Position numbers and translations under genes: made by a program. DNA of 64,000 nucleotides. Source: Paenibacillus tyrphae (GTDB lineage: Bacteria; Bacillota; Bacilli; Paenibacillales; NBRC-103111). The first letter of the stretch is position 1, and each line of letters starts with the position of its first letter. The notes beneath the pieces were generated by a model. It was not told the origin of the DNA and made no database searches. It saw only the letters and a program-made list of their open reading frames with translations. The stretch spans positions 124,001 through 188,000 of the forward strand of contig NZ_JAMZAW010000002.1 of assembly GCF_024158745.1 (NCBI RefSeq), in the 5' to 3' direction. This document shows positions 26,094 to 34,928 of the stretch, in pieces.

Positions 26094-26744
26094 CTATTTT
26101 ACAGAGCGGACGAACAGTTTCTGCAGGCCCTCATATCTCGCACGCAGCCACTGGATCAGCAACGCTTTTTTCTTCCTCGCAAGCACTGCCAGCCCCGCAA
26201 GCAGAGCAAGAACGACGACCGCCCCGAAGGAGTATTGGGTAATCAGATGCAGCAGTTGCTCGATCTTCGCTCCAAAAATGTGGCCAACCGTAACATAAGT
26301 CATGACCCACAAAATCCCGCCGATCCCGTTGTAGAGCAGAAGCGTGCCCAAGCGGACTTTGAGAATCCCGGCAACATAGCCCGTAAAGTGCCGCAGGCCG
26401 GGGACGAAATAACTGACTAGAATGAGCTTGTCTCCGTATTTCCCAAACCATTCCGTCAATTGGCGGAGACGCTCCGGCTTAAGGAAGAAGTACTTGCCGT
26501 ACTTTTCAAAAAACGGGGTGCCGAGCCGTCGGCCCAGCATATAGGTGACGAGCGTACCGGTTATGGCCCCGAGATAGGACACGAGGATAATCGATGTCAG
26601 TTGAAACGTGCCCAGAGAAGCCATATGCCCTGCGATGGCCATAGCCAGTTCTCCCGGAAACGGCAGCGCCAGCGATTCGGCGAACAATCCGAAGAATAAG
26701 ACGAAGTAACCGTACTGTCCAAACATTTGACTAATCCATTCCAT
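26094..26744 (-). CDS. DedA-family membrane protein
   Basis: A 216-aa membrane protein of the DedA (SNARE-associated/VTT) family, proposed lipid scramblases or transporters of the inner membrane. Diagnostic segments are FGLFAESLALPFPGELAMAI near the N terminus, GAITGTLVTYMLGRRLG, and the conserved RHFTGYVAGILK after LVSYFVPGL. The start at ATG 26744 has AAGGAG seven bases upstream; the first in-frame start at 26765 lacks one. The C-terminal tail is basic (ARKKKALLIQWLRARYEG). It is a single gene, convergent with solute-binding protein 2. Confidence 0.88.
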   Translation of the reverse strand: MEWISQMFGQYGYFVLFFGLFAESLALPFPGELAMAIAGHMASLGTFQLTSIILVSYLGAITGTLVTYMLGRRLGTPFFEKYGKYFFLKPERLRQLTEWFGKYGDKLILVSYFVPGLRHFTGYVAGILKVRLGTLLLYNGIGGILWVMTYVTVGHIFGAKIEQLLHLITQYSFGAVVVLALLAGLAVLARKKKALLIQWLRARYEGLQKLFVRSVK

Positions 26745-26883
26745 GATCAGGCTCCTTATCGACAAAATTCCGTCTGTCTATCAGCTATTCCAAGTATAGC
26801 TGGATGACGGACTGTCAATAACGGCCTTAGGGTTAGTTTTGGAACTGGCCTTTGGTCTCGGTAAACCTGCGACTAAAAGACAG

Positions 26884-27534
26884 TTAGCAGATCTGCCCTG
26901 TTGAAACGACGATATCCTCTTGATAGTGGATAGCTGCCCGGATCCCTGCTTCCAGCCCTTTGACGACAGCCTCCAGACTCATGCTCGGTTGTCCTTTATG
27001 CTGCACGGCTTGTTCCGGCAAAAACGGAATATGAATAAAGCCTCCTCGAACCGCCGCATTGCCCGTCGTTGCCAAATGATGCATCAAGCCGTAAAACAGG
27101 TGATTGCAAACGAACGTGCCGGCCGTATGCGATACGGAAGCCGGAATGCCGCGATCGTTCATCTCTTTCACCATGGCTTTAATCGGAAGCGTGGACCAGT
27201 AGGCGGCGGGTCCTCCGGGAATGACCGGCGTATCGATCGGCTGCTGCCCGTCATTGTCGGCAATCCTGGCGTCGTTGATATTAATGGCGATTCGTTCGAC
27301 CGTAATATCCGGCCGGCCGCCGGCTTGACCGACACAGATGACGAGCTTCGGTTGGATTTCCGACACAGCCGCAAGCAGTCGCTCGATCGATTTATCGAAT
27401 ACCGTCGGGATCTCGCGGGTTTCCACGCGATGGCCTTCCACCGTTACTCCCTGCAGCCTCCGGACGGCTTCCAAAGCGGGATTCAGCGCCTGCCCTCCGA
27501 AAGGATCAAACCCGGTAACAAGAATATTTTCCAC
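26884..27534 (-). CDS. pcp: Pyroglutamyl peptidase I (pyrrolidone-carboxylate peptidase)
   Basis: Pcp removes N-terminal pyroglutamate from peptides in the cytoplasm. The 216-aa protein has the triad regions of family C15: Glu in ERIAININDARI, Cys in GTFVCNHLFYGLMH and His in GFIHIPFLPEQ, and begins ILVTGFDPFGGQALNP. It is divergent from an IclR regulator, with a TTCCG-N5-CGGAA palindrome between them. The nearby pxp genes degrade free pyroglutamate, so Pcp probably feeds that pathway. Confidence 0.95.
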   Translation of the reverse strand: MENILVTGFDPFGGQALNPALEAVRRLQGVTVEGHRVETREIPTVFDKSIERLLAAVSEIQPKLVICVGQAGGRPDITVERIAININDARIADNDGQQPIDTPVIPGGPAAYWSTLPIKAMVKEMNDRGIPASVSHTAGTFVCNHLFYGLMHHLATTGNAAVRGGFIHIPFLPEQAVQHKGQPSMSLEAVVKGLEAGIRAAIHYQEDIVVSTGQIC

Positions 27535-27612
27535 TGTTATATCCTCCTCGCTATATAAAATCTGGTTTCAAGCTGGAATGTATTTTCATATTTTAATATA
27601 ATTGAAGCAGCG

Positions 27613-27627
27613 TTCCGATATACGGAA
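27613..27627. promoter_or_regulatory. Candidate IclR operator in the pcp-iclR intergenic region
   Basis: TTCCGATATACGGAA is a perfect palindrome (TTCCG-N5-CGGAA), 17 bp upstream of the iclR start. A near-identical site, TACCG-N5-CGGAA, lies upstream of accB at 34672-34686. Confidence 0.6.
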
Positions 27628-27643
27628 TGAGTTGGAGGTTGCC

Positions 27644-28402
27644 ATGCAGAATAAGAACAAAACCGTCGTCAAAGCCAAAGAGATTCTGGATCTCTTTCTA
27701 ACCTACGAACAGCTATCCCTGCAGGAAATGTCAACGTTGTCGGGACAAGCGAAAACGACCGTGCACCGCATGATCGGCTCGCTCGAGGAAATGGGGCTGC
27801 TTGCCAAAACCGCAGAAGGAAAATACGAGCTCGGCTTTATGTTCCTGCAATTCGGGCAGCTGGTCAAGGAGCGCCTCGATATCCGCAAAATCGCCCTGCC
27901 GGTCATGAAGCAGCTGCGGGACGATGTGGAAGAGGCCGCTAATCTGGTCATCCGGGAAGGAAACGAAGCGATCTACATCGAGAAGGTGGATACGACCCAG
28001 CCGGTAAGGGTGTTCACCCAAATCGGCCGCAGAGCCGCTCTTTACGCCGGAGCCTGTCCACGGATTTTGCTCTCGTTCATGTCGTCGCAGGAGCTGCAAA
28101 AGTATATTGAAGAAACGCCGCTCGTCGCCTACGCGGACGGCACGATCACCGATAAGCGGAAGCTTATCGAATCGATTCAAGAAGCCAAAACGCGCGGCTA
28201 CACGATCAGTCATTCGGAGCTGCGCAATTTTACTTCGGCCGTAGCCGTTCCTATTTATAATTATAGCGGACAAGTGATTGCAGGGCTAAGCATCTCCGGA
28301 TTGGAAAACCGCTTTACCGAACAGCGGCTGCCGGAATTAATCGAGAAGACCGTCGCCGCGGGTAAAGCGATTTCCAAAAATATGGGATATTCAGAGTACT
28401 GA
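27644..28402 (+). CDS. IclR-family regulator of the pyroglutamate cluster
   Basis: A 252-aa IclR regulator. The winged helix includes LSLQEMSTLSGQAKTTVHRM, and the ligand domain has AALYAGACPRILLSFMSS and SAVAVPIYNYSGQVIAGLSI. ATG 27644 follows GGAGG. It lies between pcp (divergent) and the large - strand operon accB-accC-pxpB-pxpC-pxpA-DUF969-DUF979 (convergent). B. subtilis has an IclR-type KipR in the corresponding kip/ycs cluster, so a similar role is likely. Matching palindromes at its own promoter and at the accB promoter support control of both transcripts. Confidence 0.85.
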   Translation: MQNKNKTVVKAKEILDLFLTYEQLSLQEMSTLSGQAKTTVHRMIGSLEEMGLLAKTAEGKYELGFMFLQFGQLVKERLDIRKIALPVMKQLRDDVEEAANLVIREGNEAIYIEKVDTTQPVRVFTQIGRRAALYAGACPRILLSFMSSQELQKYIEETPLVAYADGTITDKRKLIESIQEAKTRGYTISHSELRNFTSAVAVPIYNYSGQVIAGLSISGLENRFTEQRLPELIEKTVAAGKAISKNMGYSEY

Positions 28403-28424
28403 CACGAGGTGCGGCGGGCAGCCG

Positions 28425-29375
28425 CTAAAAAGCGAGAACATACATCAGTACGATATTGGCCGCCAACAAGATCAGAGCTGTCGGCACTTGGGCCTTGATG
28501 ACACTATACTTGGGCAGGTCGAGCAGCGCGGCCGGCACGATGTTAAAGTTGGCTCCCATCGGCGTCATCAGCGTCCCGCAGTAACCGGACAGCATGCCGA
28601 TGGCGGACATGATCGCCGGATTGGCCCCATGCATGCCTACGAGCAGCGGAAGGCCGATGCCCGCCGTCATGACCGGGAACGCGGCAAAAGCGTTGCCCAT
28701 GATCATCGTAAATACGGCCATCCCGATGGAATAGGCGGCTACGACGAGCAGACGGTTATCCACCGGAATGGAAGAACCGACCAGTTCCGCGATCACTTTA
28801 CCGACCCCCGCGGCGGAGAACAGTGCTCCCAAGCTGGCGAGCGTTTGCGGAAGCACGGCAGCCCATCCGATGGAATCAAGCAAGCGCCGCGATTCCTTCA
28901 CCGGGACGATGCTTTTTTGTTTGGTCAGTGCTATAGCCACGAGGTATGCCAGCACACACGCTACGCCAAGGGCTGCCAACGTTACGTTGGACTTATCCAG
29001 CAGTCGCAAGCCGCCGATGGTCACATCCTTGAGCAAGGTGGCTCCGACCAGCGTGAGGAGCGGAATCATCAGAATCGGCAGGAACAGCTTGTTTTTATAT
29101 TTCGCCGCCGAAGCCGCCCGTTCTTCGTCCGACGTTTGCTTATGCTTGCCCGGCCGCACGCCACCGAAGCCGGCAATGACCGCCATAACAATGACGATGA
29201 TCCCCATATACATCGGAGGAATAAGCTTGCCGAAAGCGAACGATACCGCGAAAAGCGCCCAAAACGCCGCCGTCAGCAGCCGCTTTGGATTGCTTGTATC
29301 CTTCAAGCTGAGCCCTGCAATAATCGCCAAAAAGACCGCGGCGACATAATAAACGTATTCCAGATTAACGAGCAT
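28425..29375 (-). CDS. DUF979 membrane protein, probable transporter subunit
   Basis: A 316-aa integral membrane protein with about nine hydrophobic segments. Typical DUF979 parts are NLEYVYYVAAVFLAIIAGLS at the N terminus, SIGWAAVLPQTLASLGALFS, and GYCGTLMTPMGANFNIVPAA near the C terminus. DUF979 and DUF969 genes occur as pairs beside pcp and pxp genes in Firmicutes. Uptake of 5-oxoproline or pyroglutamyl peptides is a reasonable guess but unproven. Its start lies inside the 3' end of the DUF969 gene (11-bp overlap). It is the last gene of the operon. Confidence 0.82.
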   Translation of the reverse strand: MLVNLEYVYYVAAVFLAIIAGLSLKDTSNPKRLLTAAFWALFAVSFAFGKLIPPMYMGIIVIVMAVIAGFGGVRPGKHKQTSDEERAASAAKYKNKLFLPILMIPLLTLVGATLLKDVTIGGLRLLDKSNVTLAALGVACVLAYLVAIALTKQKSIVPVKESRRLLDSIGWAAVLPQTLASLGALFSAAGVGKVIAELVGSSIPVDNRLLVVAAYSIGMAVFTMIMGNAFAAFPVMTAGIGLPLLVGMHGANPAIMSAIGMLSGYCGTLMTPMGANFNIVPAALLDLPKYSVIKAQVPTALILLAANIVLMYVLAF

Positions 29376-30087
29376 GGCTTTGCACCTCTTCCAAGGTTAC
29401 TTCGGACGAGTCGGACGGTTCCGAATCGATCAGCTGCTTGATTTTCCGATCCAGCAGATACAGCCTTGTGCCATGAATGAGAAACGCCGCGATCGCCGTC
29501 GGGATCCCCCAGACGGAGACGTGCAAAGGCTCCACTTGAACGCCATTTTGCGCTAAGAAGCCTTGAATCAGCAATACGGCGCCAAAAGCGATAAATACGT
29601 CTTCTCCAAAAAACAGCCCCACATTGTCCGTTGATGCGGAATAAGCTTTGATCCGGTCGGAAACGTTTTTGGGCAAAGGTCCGTGCTTATGCGCCGCTGC
29701 GCCTTCGGCCATCGGAGAAACAAGCGGACGAACCATCTGCGCATGCCCGCCGAGGCTTGTCAGCCCTATGGCCGCGGTCGCTTGGCGGATCACCAGGTAG
29801 ACCAGCAGCAGCCGGCCTGTCGTGGCCGCTTTAATTTTGCCGATCAGCTGCTGCGACTGCTCCTTCAGACCGTAGCGTTCCAGCAGGCCGACAACCGGCA
29901 GCGTGAGAATAAACAAGGACAAGTAGCGGTTGGAAACGAAAGCATTGCCGAAGGTCGTTAAAATTTCGCCGAATGACAGATGGCCGGCAATTCCGGTTAC
30001 AATCCCGGCTGTGCAAACGACAAGCAGCGGATTAAAGCGCAGGGCGAAGCCGACGATGACGATCAGGACTCCAAGCAGCGTCAACAT
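29365..30087 (-). CDS. DUF969 membrane protein, probable transporter subunit
   Basis: A 240-aa membrane protein with about five to six hydrophobic segments. Family features are LTLLGVLIVIVGFALRFNPL at the N terminus, GLLERYGLKEQSQQLI, RQATAAIGLTSLGGHAQMVR, and SASTDNVGLFFGEDVFIAFG. The C-terminal 40 residues are charged and cytoplasmic in type. It lies 16 bp after pxpA and overlaps the DUF979 gene, so the two proteins probably form one transporter. Confidence 0.82.
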   Translation of the reverse strand: MLTLLGVLIVIVGFALRFNPLLVVCTAGIVTGIAGHLSFGEILTTFGNAFVSNRYLSLFILTLPVVGLLERYGLKEQSQQLIGKIKAATTGRLLLVYLVIRQATAAIGLTSLGGHAQMVRPLVSPMAEGAAAHKHGPLPKNVSDRIKAYSASTDNVGLFFGEDVFIAFGAVLLIQGFLAQNGVQVEPLHVSVWGIPTAIAAFLIHGTRLYLLDRKIKQLIDSEPSDSSEVTLEEVQSHAR

Positions 30088-30103
30088 AAATGTATTCCTC
30101 CCT

Positions 30104-30877
30104 TTAGATGTTGCGATTAACGTGAGCTGGCACTAGCGTAATTCCTTCGGCTTGGAGCATGTCCCGGATCCCGCGGGCGAACTCCACGGCATGCTTCCCG
30201 TCGCCATGGATACAGATCGTCTCCGCCAGGATGGGAACATCCGTCCCCTGCTGCGATCTGACCGTTCCTTCCTTGACCATGTTCATAATTTGCTTGACGG
30301 CGGCCGACGGATCGTTGATCAAAGCGTCCGGTTGGCTGCGCGGAGTCAGGCTCCCGTCCGACTGATAGGTACGGTCGGCAAACACCTCGCTTGCCGTCAG
30401 CAAACCGAGCTTGGCCCCCGCGCGAATCAGCTCGCTTCCGGACAGGCCGTACAAGATCAGCTGCGGATTGACCTTATAAACGGCCTCCGCAATCGCCTCG
30501 GCCAGCTTGGCACTGCGGGCCGCCATATTGTATAGTGCCCCGTGCGGCTTGACGTGACGCATCACGCCCCCTTCCGCCTGGACGAAGCCGTTCAGCGCCC
30601 CGATTTGGTAGACGACCATATCGAACGCTTCCTGCGGCGAAATATCCATATTCCGCCGGCCGAAACCGATTAAGTCCGGAAGCCCCGGATGAGCGCCGAT
30701 AGCCACCTTGTTATCCAGCGCGGACTTGACGGTTTGACGCATCGTGCCGGGATCTCCGGCGTGGAAGCCGCAAGCGATGTTCACCGAAGTGACAAGCCGC
30801 AGCATTTCCTCGTCGTTCCCCTGTTTATAGGCCCCGAAGCTTTCCCCGAGATCGCAATTTAAATCCACCACATACAT
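30104..30877 (-). CDS. pxpA: 5-oxoprolinase subunit A (LamB/YcsF family)
   Basis: PxpA, with PxpB and PxpC, forms the prokaryotic ATP-dependent 5-oxoprolinase that opens pyroglutamate to glutamate. The 257-aa protein shows the family signature [19 protein letters not shown] at the N terminus, [42 protein letters not shown] and [20 protein letters not shown] 30877 follows AAAGGAGG. The gene lies downstream of pxpC and upstream of DUF969 in one operon. Confidence 0.93.
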   Translation of the reverse strand: MYVVDLNCDLGESFGAYKQGNDEEMLRLVTSVNIACGFHAGDPGTMRQTVKSALDNKVAIGAHPGLPDLIGFGRRNMDISPQEAFDMVVYQIGALNGFVQAEGGVMRHVKPHGALYNMAARSAKLAEAIAEAVYKVNPQLILYGLSGSELIRAGAKLGLLTASEVFADRTYQSDGSLTPRSQPDALINDPSAAVKQIMNMVKEGTVRSQQGTDVPILAETICIHGDGKHAVEFARGIRDMLQAEGITLVPAHVNRNI

Positions 30878-30929
30878 AGGCTGCCGCCTCCTTTCAAATT
30901 TCAGCGGATAACGCACCGCCGGGCGTCAT

Positions 30930-31940
30930 TCACCGGGCCTTCAAATAAAGTTTTATCGCCCTGGTCAATCGTTCAAATTCCAGTTCTTTCCGGATATAAA
31001 GCTCTTCGGCCTCCTGCAAAGAAACTTCGGCGAAACGGATGCTGTCTCCGGGCTTGGCTTGGGCCAAAACCGGAAGATCTGCCGTGATGACCTGCGCGAT
31101 TCTTGGATAGCCTCCGATCGTTTGCCGGTCTGCCATCAGCACAATCGGATTCCCTTCAGGCGGCACCTGCACGGTACCGAATGAAACCGCTTCAGATAAT
31201 GTCTCCAGCGATTCCTTAAAAGCCAGCGTTTCCCCCTGCAGCCGGTAGCCCATCCGGTCCGACTGCGGCGTAATCCGGAAGGTCCGGGTGACAAACGTGG
31301 TTTGGCTTTCATCCGTAAAAGCGTCGTATTCCCGGCCCCGGATCACCCGGATCGCGGGATCTTTAGCATAGGCGGGCAGCGCGTCGTTCCCCATAAACCA
31401 TTCCGCTGCCAGCCACCTCTTCGCACGAAGAGCAGCCTGCCGGGCTTTCAGGTATCCGGCCGACGTTTCGGAAGGAAGACCAAAGTCAAGCCGGTCGCCG
31501 GCCTTCAAGGCTCTCCCTTCATGCCCTCCGATTTCCGCCCGAAGGTACGTGCTGCGGCTGTGCATCACCGGCGGAACATCGATTCCGCCCGCTACCGCCA
31601 AATACGCGCGGGCGCCCGACCGGCACGGCCCGAATTCGAGCGTCAAGCCTTCTTTGATCAAGAGGGGTCTCCATAAAGGAACCGGCTCTCCTTCAATTGT
31701 GGGCGACAGATTTCCGCCGCAGACGGAAATGAGCGAATCGGCTTCAAAACGGATGACCGTTCCCATTAACGTGACTTCCAAGGCGGCTGCATTCTCTTCG
31801 TTGCCCACCAACACATTCGCCGCACGAAGCGCGAACGTATCCATAGCCCCGCTGACGATAACCCCCTGCTGTTGAAATCCGAACCTCCCTTTATCCTGTA
31901 TCGTGGTCAAGAGTCCCGGATTGACGATCTGCATGCTCAT
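30930..31940 (-). CDS. pxpC: 5-oxoprolinase subunit C (KipA/AHS2, biotin-dependent carboxyltransferase family)
   Basis: A 336-aa protein of the AHS2 (allophanate hydrolase subunit 2) family, named KipA in B. subtilis. Family segments are IVNPGLLTTIQDKGRFGFQ, GAMDTFALRAANVLVGN, FGPCRSGARAYLAVAGGID and MGYRLQGETLA. ATG 31940 overlaps the pxpB stop in ATGA, so the two are translationally coupled. In urea amidolyase the same domain is part of a biotin-dependent carboxylase, which is notable because accB and accC are in this operon. Confidence 0.92.
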   Translation of the reverse strand: MSMQIVNPGLLTTIQDKGRFGFQQQGVIVSGAMDTFALRAANVLVGNEENAAALEVTLMGTVIRFEADSLISVCGGNLSPTIEGEPVPLWRPLLIKEGLTLEFGPCRSGARAYLAVAGGIDVPPVMHSRSTYLRAEIGGHEGRALKAGDRLDFGLPSETSAGYLKARQAALRAKRWLAAEWFMGNDALPAYAKDPAIRVIRGREYDAFTDESQTTFVTRTFRITPQSDRMGYRLQGETLAFKESLETLSEAVSFGTVQVPPEGNPIVLMADRQTIGGYPRIAQVITADLPVLAQAKPGDSIRFAEVSLQEAEELYIRKELEFERLTRAIKLYLKAR

Positions 31941-32707
31941 GTGCTGTCCTCTCTCCACTCTTCGAATTGTTTAAGCCCGATCGGCTGGAATCGCACGATA
32001 TCTCCCGCCTTCAACAAACTGGGCGAAGAATCGTCGGGGCGAAATAACGGCAGCGGCGTTCTTCCGATCAATTGCCATCCTCCCGGCGTGGAGATCGGAT
32101 AAATTCCGGTCTGGTTTCCTCCGATGCCTACCGTTCCCGCCTCAATCTGCAGCCGCGGCGTGCTTCGCCGCGGGGTGGCGATGCGTTCGGACAACCCGCC
32201 CAAGTAAGGGAAGCCCGGAGCGAACCCAATCATATAGACCAAATAATCTTGCGACGAATGGATTTCGATGACTTCCTCGGGAGTCAATCCGTGATATTCG
32301 GCTACGCTGTTCAAATCCGGCCCCAATTCGCCTCCGTAGCAAACAGGAATATGCACAATATTCGAAGCGCTTTCAAAGGTGTTATCCAAATTAGCGGCCG
32401 CCCGCTTGACGATGCCTCGGATCATCTCATACGGGGAGCGGAACCCGCTGCCGTCTCGCGCTCTGCAGCTTTCCCCCGTCGCCGGATCGCGCAGCTTCAA
32501 GGGATCGTAAAACACGGTAACCGTCACAAAGGCCGGAACGATTTCGATCAGCCCCGGAAACGGATGCCGCTCAAGATAGGCGGCCAGAGCTTGAACTTGG
32601 CGGTGCGTCTTCGGATCGATGCCGCTGCCCAATTGGACGGAAACCGCAGCATCGCCCAGCGGGTATATTTCCGGCTCCATCCGCTCTTCGCGCTGGTTGT
32701 CAGGCAT
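31937..32707 (-). CDS. pxpB: 5-oxoprolinase subunit B (KipI/AHS1 family)
   Basis: A 256-aa AHS1-family protein (KipI in B. subtilis). Seen are IYPLGDAAVSVQLGSGIDPK, HIPVCYGGELGPDLNSVAEY, YMIGFAPGFPYLGGLSER and GGWQLIGRTPLPLFRPDDSS. Start: ATG 32707 has GAGGTGG just upstream; an ATG at 32725 overlaps the accC stop but lacks a site. It is coupled to pxpC by a 4-bp overlap. With PxpA and PxpC it should form 5-oxoprolinase. Confidence 0.92.
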   Translation of the reverse strand: MPDNQREERMEPEIYPLGDAAVSVQLGSGIDPKTHRQVQALAAYLERHPFPGLIEIVPAFVTVTVFYDPLKLRDPATGESCRARDGSGFRSPYEMIRGIVKRAAANLDNTFESASNIVHIPVCYGGELGPDLNSVAEYHGLTPEEVIEIHSSQDYLVYMIGFAPGFPYLGGLSERIATPRRSTPRLQIEAGTVGIGGNQTGIYPISTPGGWQLIGRTPLPLFRPDDSSPSLLKAGDIVRFQPIGLKQFEEWREDST

Positions 32708-32721
32708 GCTGCCACCTCTTT

Positions 32722-34092
32722 TCATCGATGTTCGTTCGCGGAACGTTTCGGAAGGATTTCATGTGTTTCCAAAAACTTGGTATCAAAATCGCCCGATACG
32801 AACGTCTCGTGCTCCATCAATTGCCGATGGAACGGAATCGTCGTCTTGATCCCGTCGATCACAAACTCGTCCAGAGCCCTTCTCATTCGGCGAATGGCAT
32901 CCTGCCGGTCTTTGCCCCACACAATGAGCTTCGCGACCATGGAATCGTAGAACGGCGTAATCTGATAGCCGGCATACACCGAGCTGTCAACCCGGACACC
33001 GAAGCCCCCCGGAGGCGTGTAAGCCGTAACTTTGCCCGGAGAAGGCATGAAATCTTGAGCCGGATTCTCGGCATTGATTCGGCATTCCATCGCCCATCCG
33101 TTAATGCGGATGTCCTCTTGATGGAACGAAAGCGGGCAACCTGCCGCCACGGTCAACTGTTCTTTGATGAGGTCGATCCCGGTGACCATTTCCGTGACCG
33201 GATGCTCGACCTGAATGCGGGTGTTCATTTCCATAAAATAGAACCGCCCATGCCGATCTAGCAGAAATTCAACGGTGCCTGCGCCACGATAATGGACCGC
33301 TTTGGCGGCGGCGACGGCCGCAGCGCCCATTCGTTCCCGCAATTCGCTGTAGATCGCAGGGGACGGCGCCTCTTCCACCAGCTTCTGGTGGCGTCGTTGA
33401 ATCGAACAATCCCTCTCGCCAAGATAGACGACTTGGCCCTCTTGGTCGGCCATAATTTGCACTTCGACGTGCCTCGGGCCTTCCAAATATTTTTCCAGGT
33501 AGACGCCGGAATTGCCGAAAGCCGCGTCCGCTTCTTTCCGCGCTTGCTGGATGACATCGGCCAGCTGCTTTTCGTCCTGGGCGACCCTCATCCCTTTCCC
33601 ACCACCGCCGGCAGTTGCTTTCACGATGACCGGATAGCCGATTTCCGCCGCCATCCGAAGGGCGTCTTCCACCCGGTCGATGAGGCCGTCTGTGCCCGGC
33701 ACGACCGGAACGCCTGCCTGCCGCATCGTTTCTTTGGCCACGGCCTTGTCGCCCATCTTGCGGATCGCTTCCGCGTCCGGTCCGATAAACGCGATGCCGT
33801 ATTCTTCGCACGTCTCTGCAAAATCGGCGTTTTCGGACAGAAATCCGTAGCCGGGATGAATGGCGTCGGCCCCCGCATGCAAAGCAACAGCGATCAGACG
33901 GGCCACATTCAGATAGCTGTCCTTTGCGGCCGTCGGCCCGATACAGTAGGCTTCGTCCGCCATGCTCACATGCAAGGAAGATTTATCCGCTTGGGAGTAT
34001 ACCGCAACCGTTTTCATATCCAGTTCCTTACATGCCCTTATAATGCGAACGGCGATTTCTCCCCGGTTGGCAATCAATACTTTCTTAAACAT
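32722..34092 (-). CDS. accC: Biotin carboxylase (AccC family), within the pyroglutamate operon
   Basis: A 456-aa ATP-grasp biotin carboxylase that carboxylates biotin on a carrier protein. Evidence is [20 protein letters not shown] at the N terminus, the glycine loop [23 protein letters not shown], and [19 protein letters not shown] with the catalytic Arg. ATG 34092 follows AAGGGAG. Its place between accB and pxpB, not with fatty-acid genes, suggests a dedicated copy serving pxpBC. The housekeeping acetyl-CoA carboxylase role cannot be excluded. Confidence 0.92.
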   Translation of the reverse strand: MFKKVLIANRGEIAVRIIRACKELDMKTVAVYSQADKSSLHVSMADEAYCIGPTAAKDSYLNVARLIAVALHAGADAIHPGYGFLSENADFAETCEEYGIAFIGPDAEAIRKMGDKAVAKETMRQAGVPVVPGTDGLIDRVEDALRMAAEIGYPVIVKATAGGGGKGMRVAQDEKQLADVIQQARKEADAAFGNSGVYLEKYLEGPRHVEVQIMADQEGQVVYLGERDCSIQRRHQKLVEEAPSPAIYSELRERMGAAAVAAAKAVHYRGAGTVEFLLDRHGRFYFMEMNTRIQVEHPVTEMVTGIDLIKEQLTVAAGCPLSFHQEDIRINGWAMECRINAENPAQDFMPSPGKVTAYTPPGGFGVRVDSSVYAGYQITPFYDSMVAKLIVWGKDRQDAIRRMRRALDEFVIDGIKTTIPFHRQLMEHETFVSGDFDTKFLETHEILPKRSANEHR

Positions 34093-34126
34093 GAGATGCT
34101 CCCTTCCATCCGTTTGATTCACGCGA

Positions 34127-34618
34127 TTACTCGGGTTTGACGATAAAGAGCGGCTGCCCGTATTCCACGAATTGCCCGTTCTCGACGGCGATCTCGACGA
34201 TTTCTCCCGACACCTTGGCCGATACTTCCGTAAACAGCTTCATGGCCTCCAACACGCAGACGACCTTCTCCGGAGTTACCTTGTCTCCGACCTGCACATA
34301 AGGCGCCGCTCCCTGCTCGGCGGCCGCATAGAACGTGCCAATCGTTGGCGCGACGATCTCGATGAGCTTCGGGGCATCCGCCTCCGCGTTCTTTTCGGCC
34401 ACTGCCGGATGTTCGCCGTCGGGTTCTGAAGGCTTCGCGCCCGCAGCTCCCGCATGCTCCGCCGCCGGTTTCGAGTTGCGTTTGTCCGCTTTTGGCGATA
34501 AGGCAGCGTTGTCTTTTACAATTAATAGTTTTGCCGTCCCATCCGAGTATTTAAACTTCTGAACGGGTGACCGGCCGATCAGTTCGATGATGTCTTGCAG
34601 CTCTTGCTTCGTAAACAC
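34127..34618 (-). CDS. accB: Biotin carboxyl carrier protein (AccB family)
   Basis: A 163-aa protein. It has the N-terminal helical part of AccB ([20 protein letters not shown]), an Ala/Pro/Glu-rich linker and a C-terminal biotinyl domain with [10 protein letters not shown] and the biotinylation motif EAMKL. Translation starts at GTG 34618 behind AAGGAGG. It is the first gene of the operon running through accC, pxpB, pxpC, pxpA, DUF969 and DUF979. The promoter region contains the candidate IclR site. Confidence 0.92.
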   Translation of the reverse strand: MFTKQELQDIIELIGRSPVQKFKYSDGTAKLLIVKDNAALSPKADKRNSKPAAEHAGAAGAKPSEPDGEHPAVAEKNAEADAPKLIEIVAPTIGTFYAAAEQGAAPYVQVGDKVTPEKVVCVLEAMKLFTEVSAKVSGEIVEIAVENGQFVEYGQPLFIVKPE

Positions 34619-34671
34619 GTTGCCGCCTCCTTGACAGAAATTCGTCGAAATGATGAGTCAAAATTTTGTTG

Positions 34672-34697
34672 TACCGAATTTCGGAATTTGAATTCCG
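34672..34697. promoter_or_regulatory. Candidate IclR operator upstream of accB
   Basis: TACCG-N5-CGGAA (34672-34686) matches the palindrome TTCCG-N5-CGGAA at pcp/iclR in 9 of 10 half-site bases. It overlaps a second palindrome, CGGAATTTGAATTCCG (34682-34697). The rest of the 34.62-34.93 kb gap is AT-rich; apart from two TTGACATC copies near 34.76-34.79 kb nothing else stands out. Confidence 0.6.
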
Positions 34698-34928
34698 TTT
34701 TTTAATAGTTTGATTGTAACAACATCTTTCTAAAAAAACAAGATGCTATGTGATGTTTTTTGACATCAAAATATAAATTGACATCGCGCTTCGGTGTACA
34801 CATCATAAAAACAACATTTCTTTTCAACGGCAGTGTAAGATTATTGCAAAATTTCCGTCTAAATCTATTGAACGAGCAAAAATCGGGTGAGGCCTCATAC
34901 CGAAGCTTTGGTTATTGGAGGATGTTGC

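Noticed and set aside
32722..34618. accB-accC as the general acetyl-CoA carboxylase genes
   Set aside because: Not excluded, but the operon context with pxpBC and the shared operator makes a dedicated role more likely; left as the alternative.
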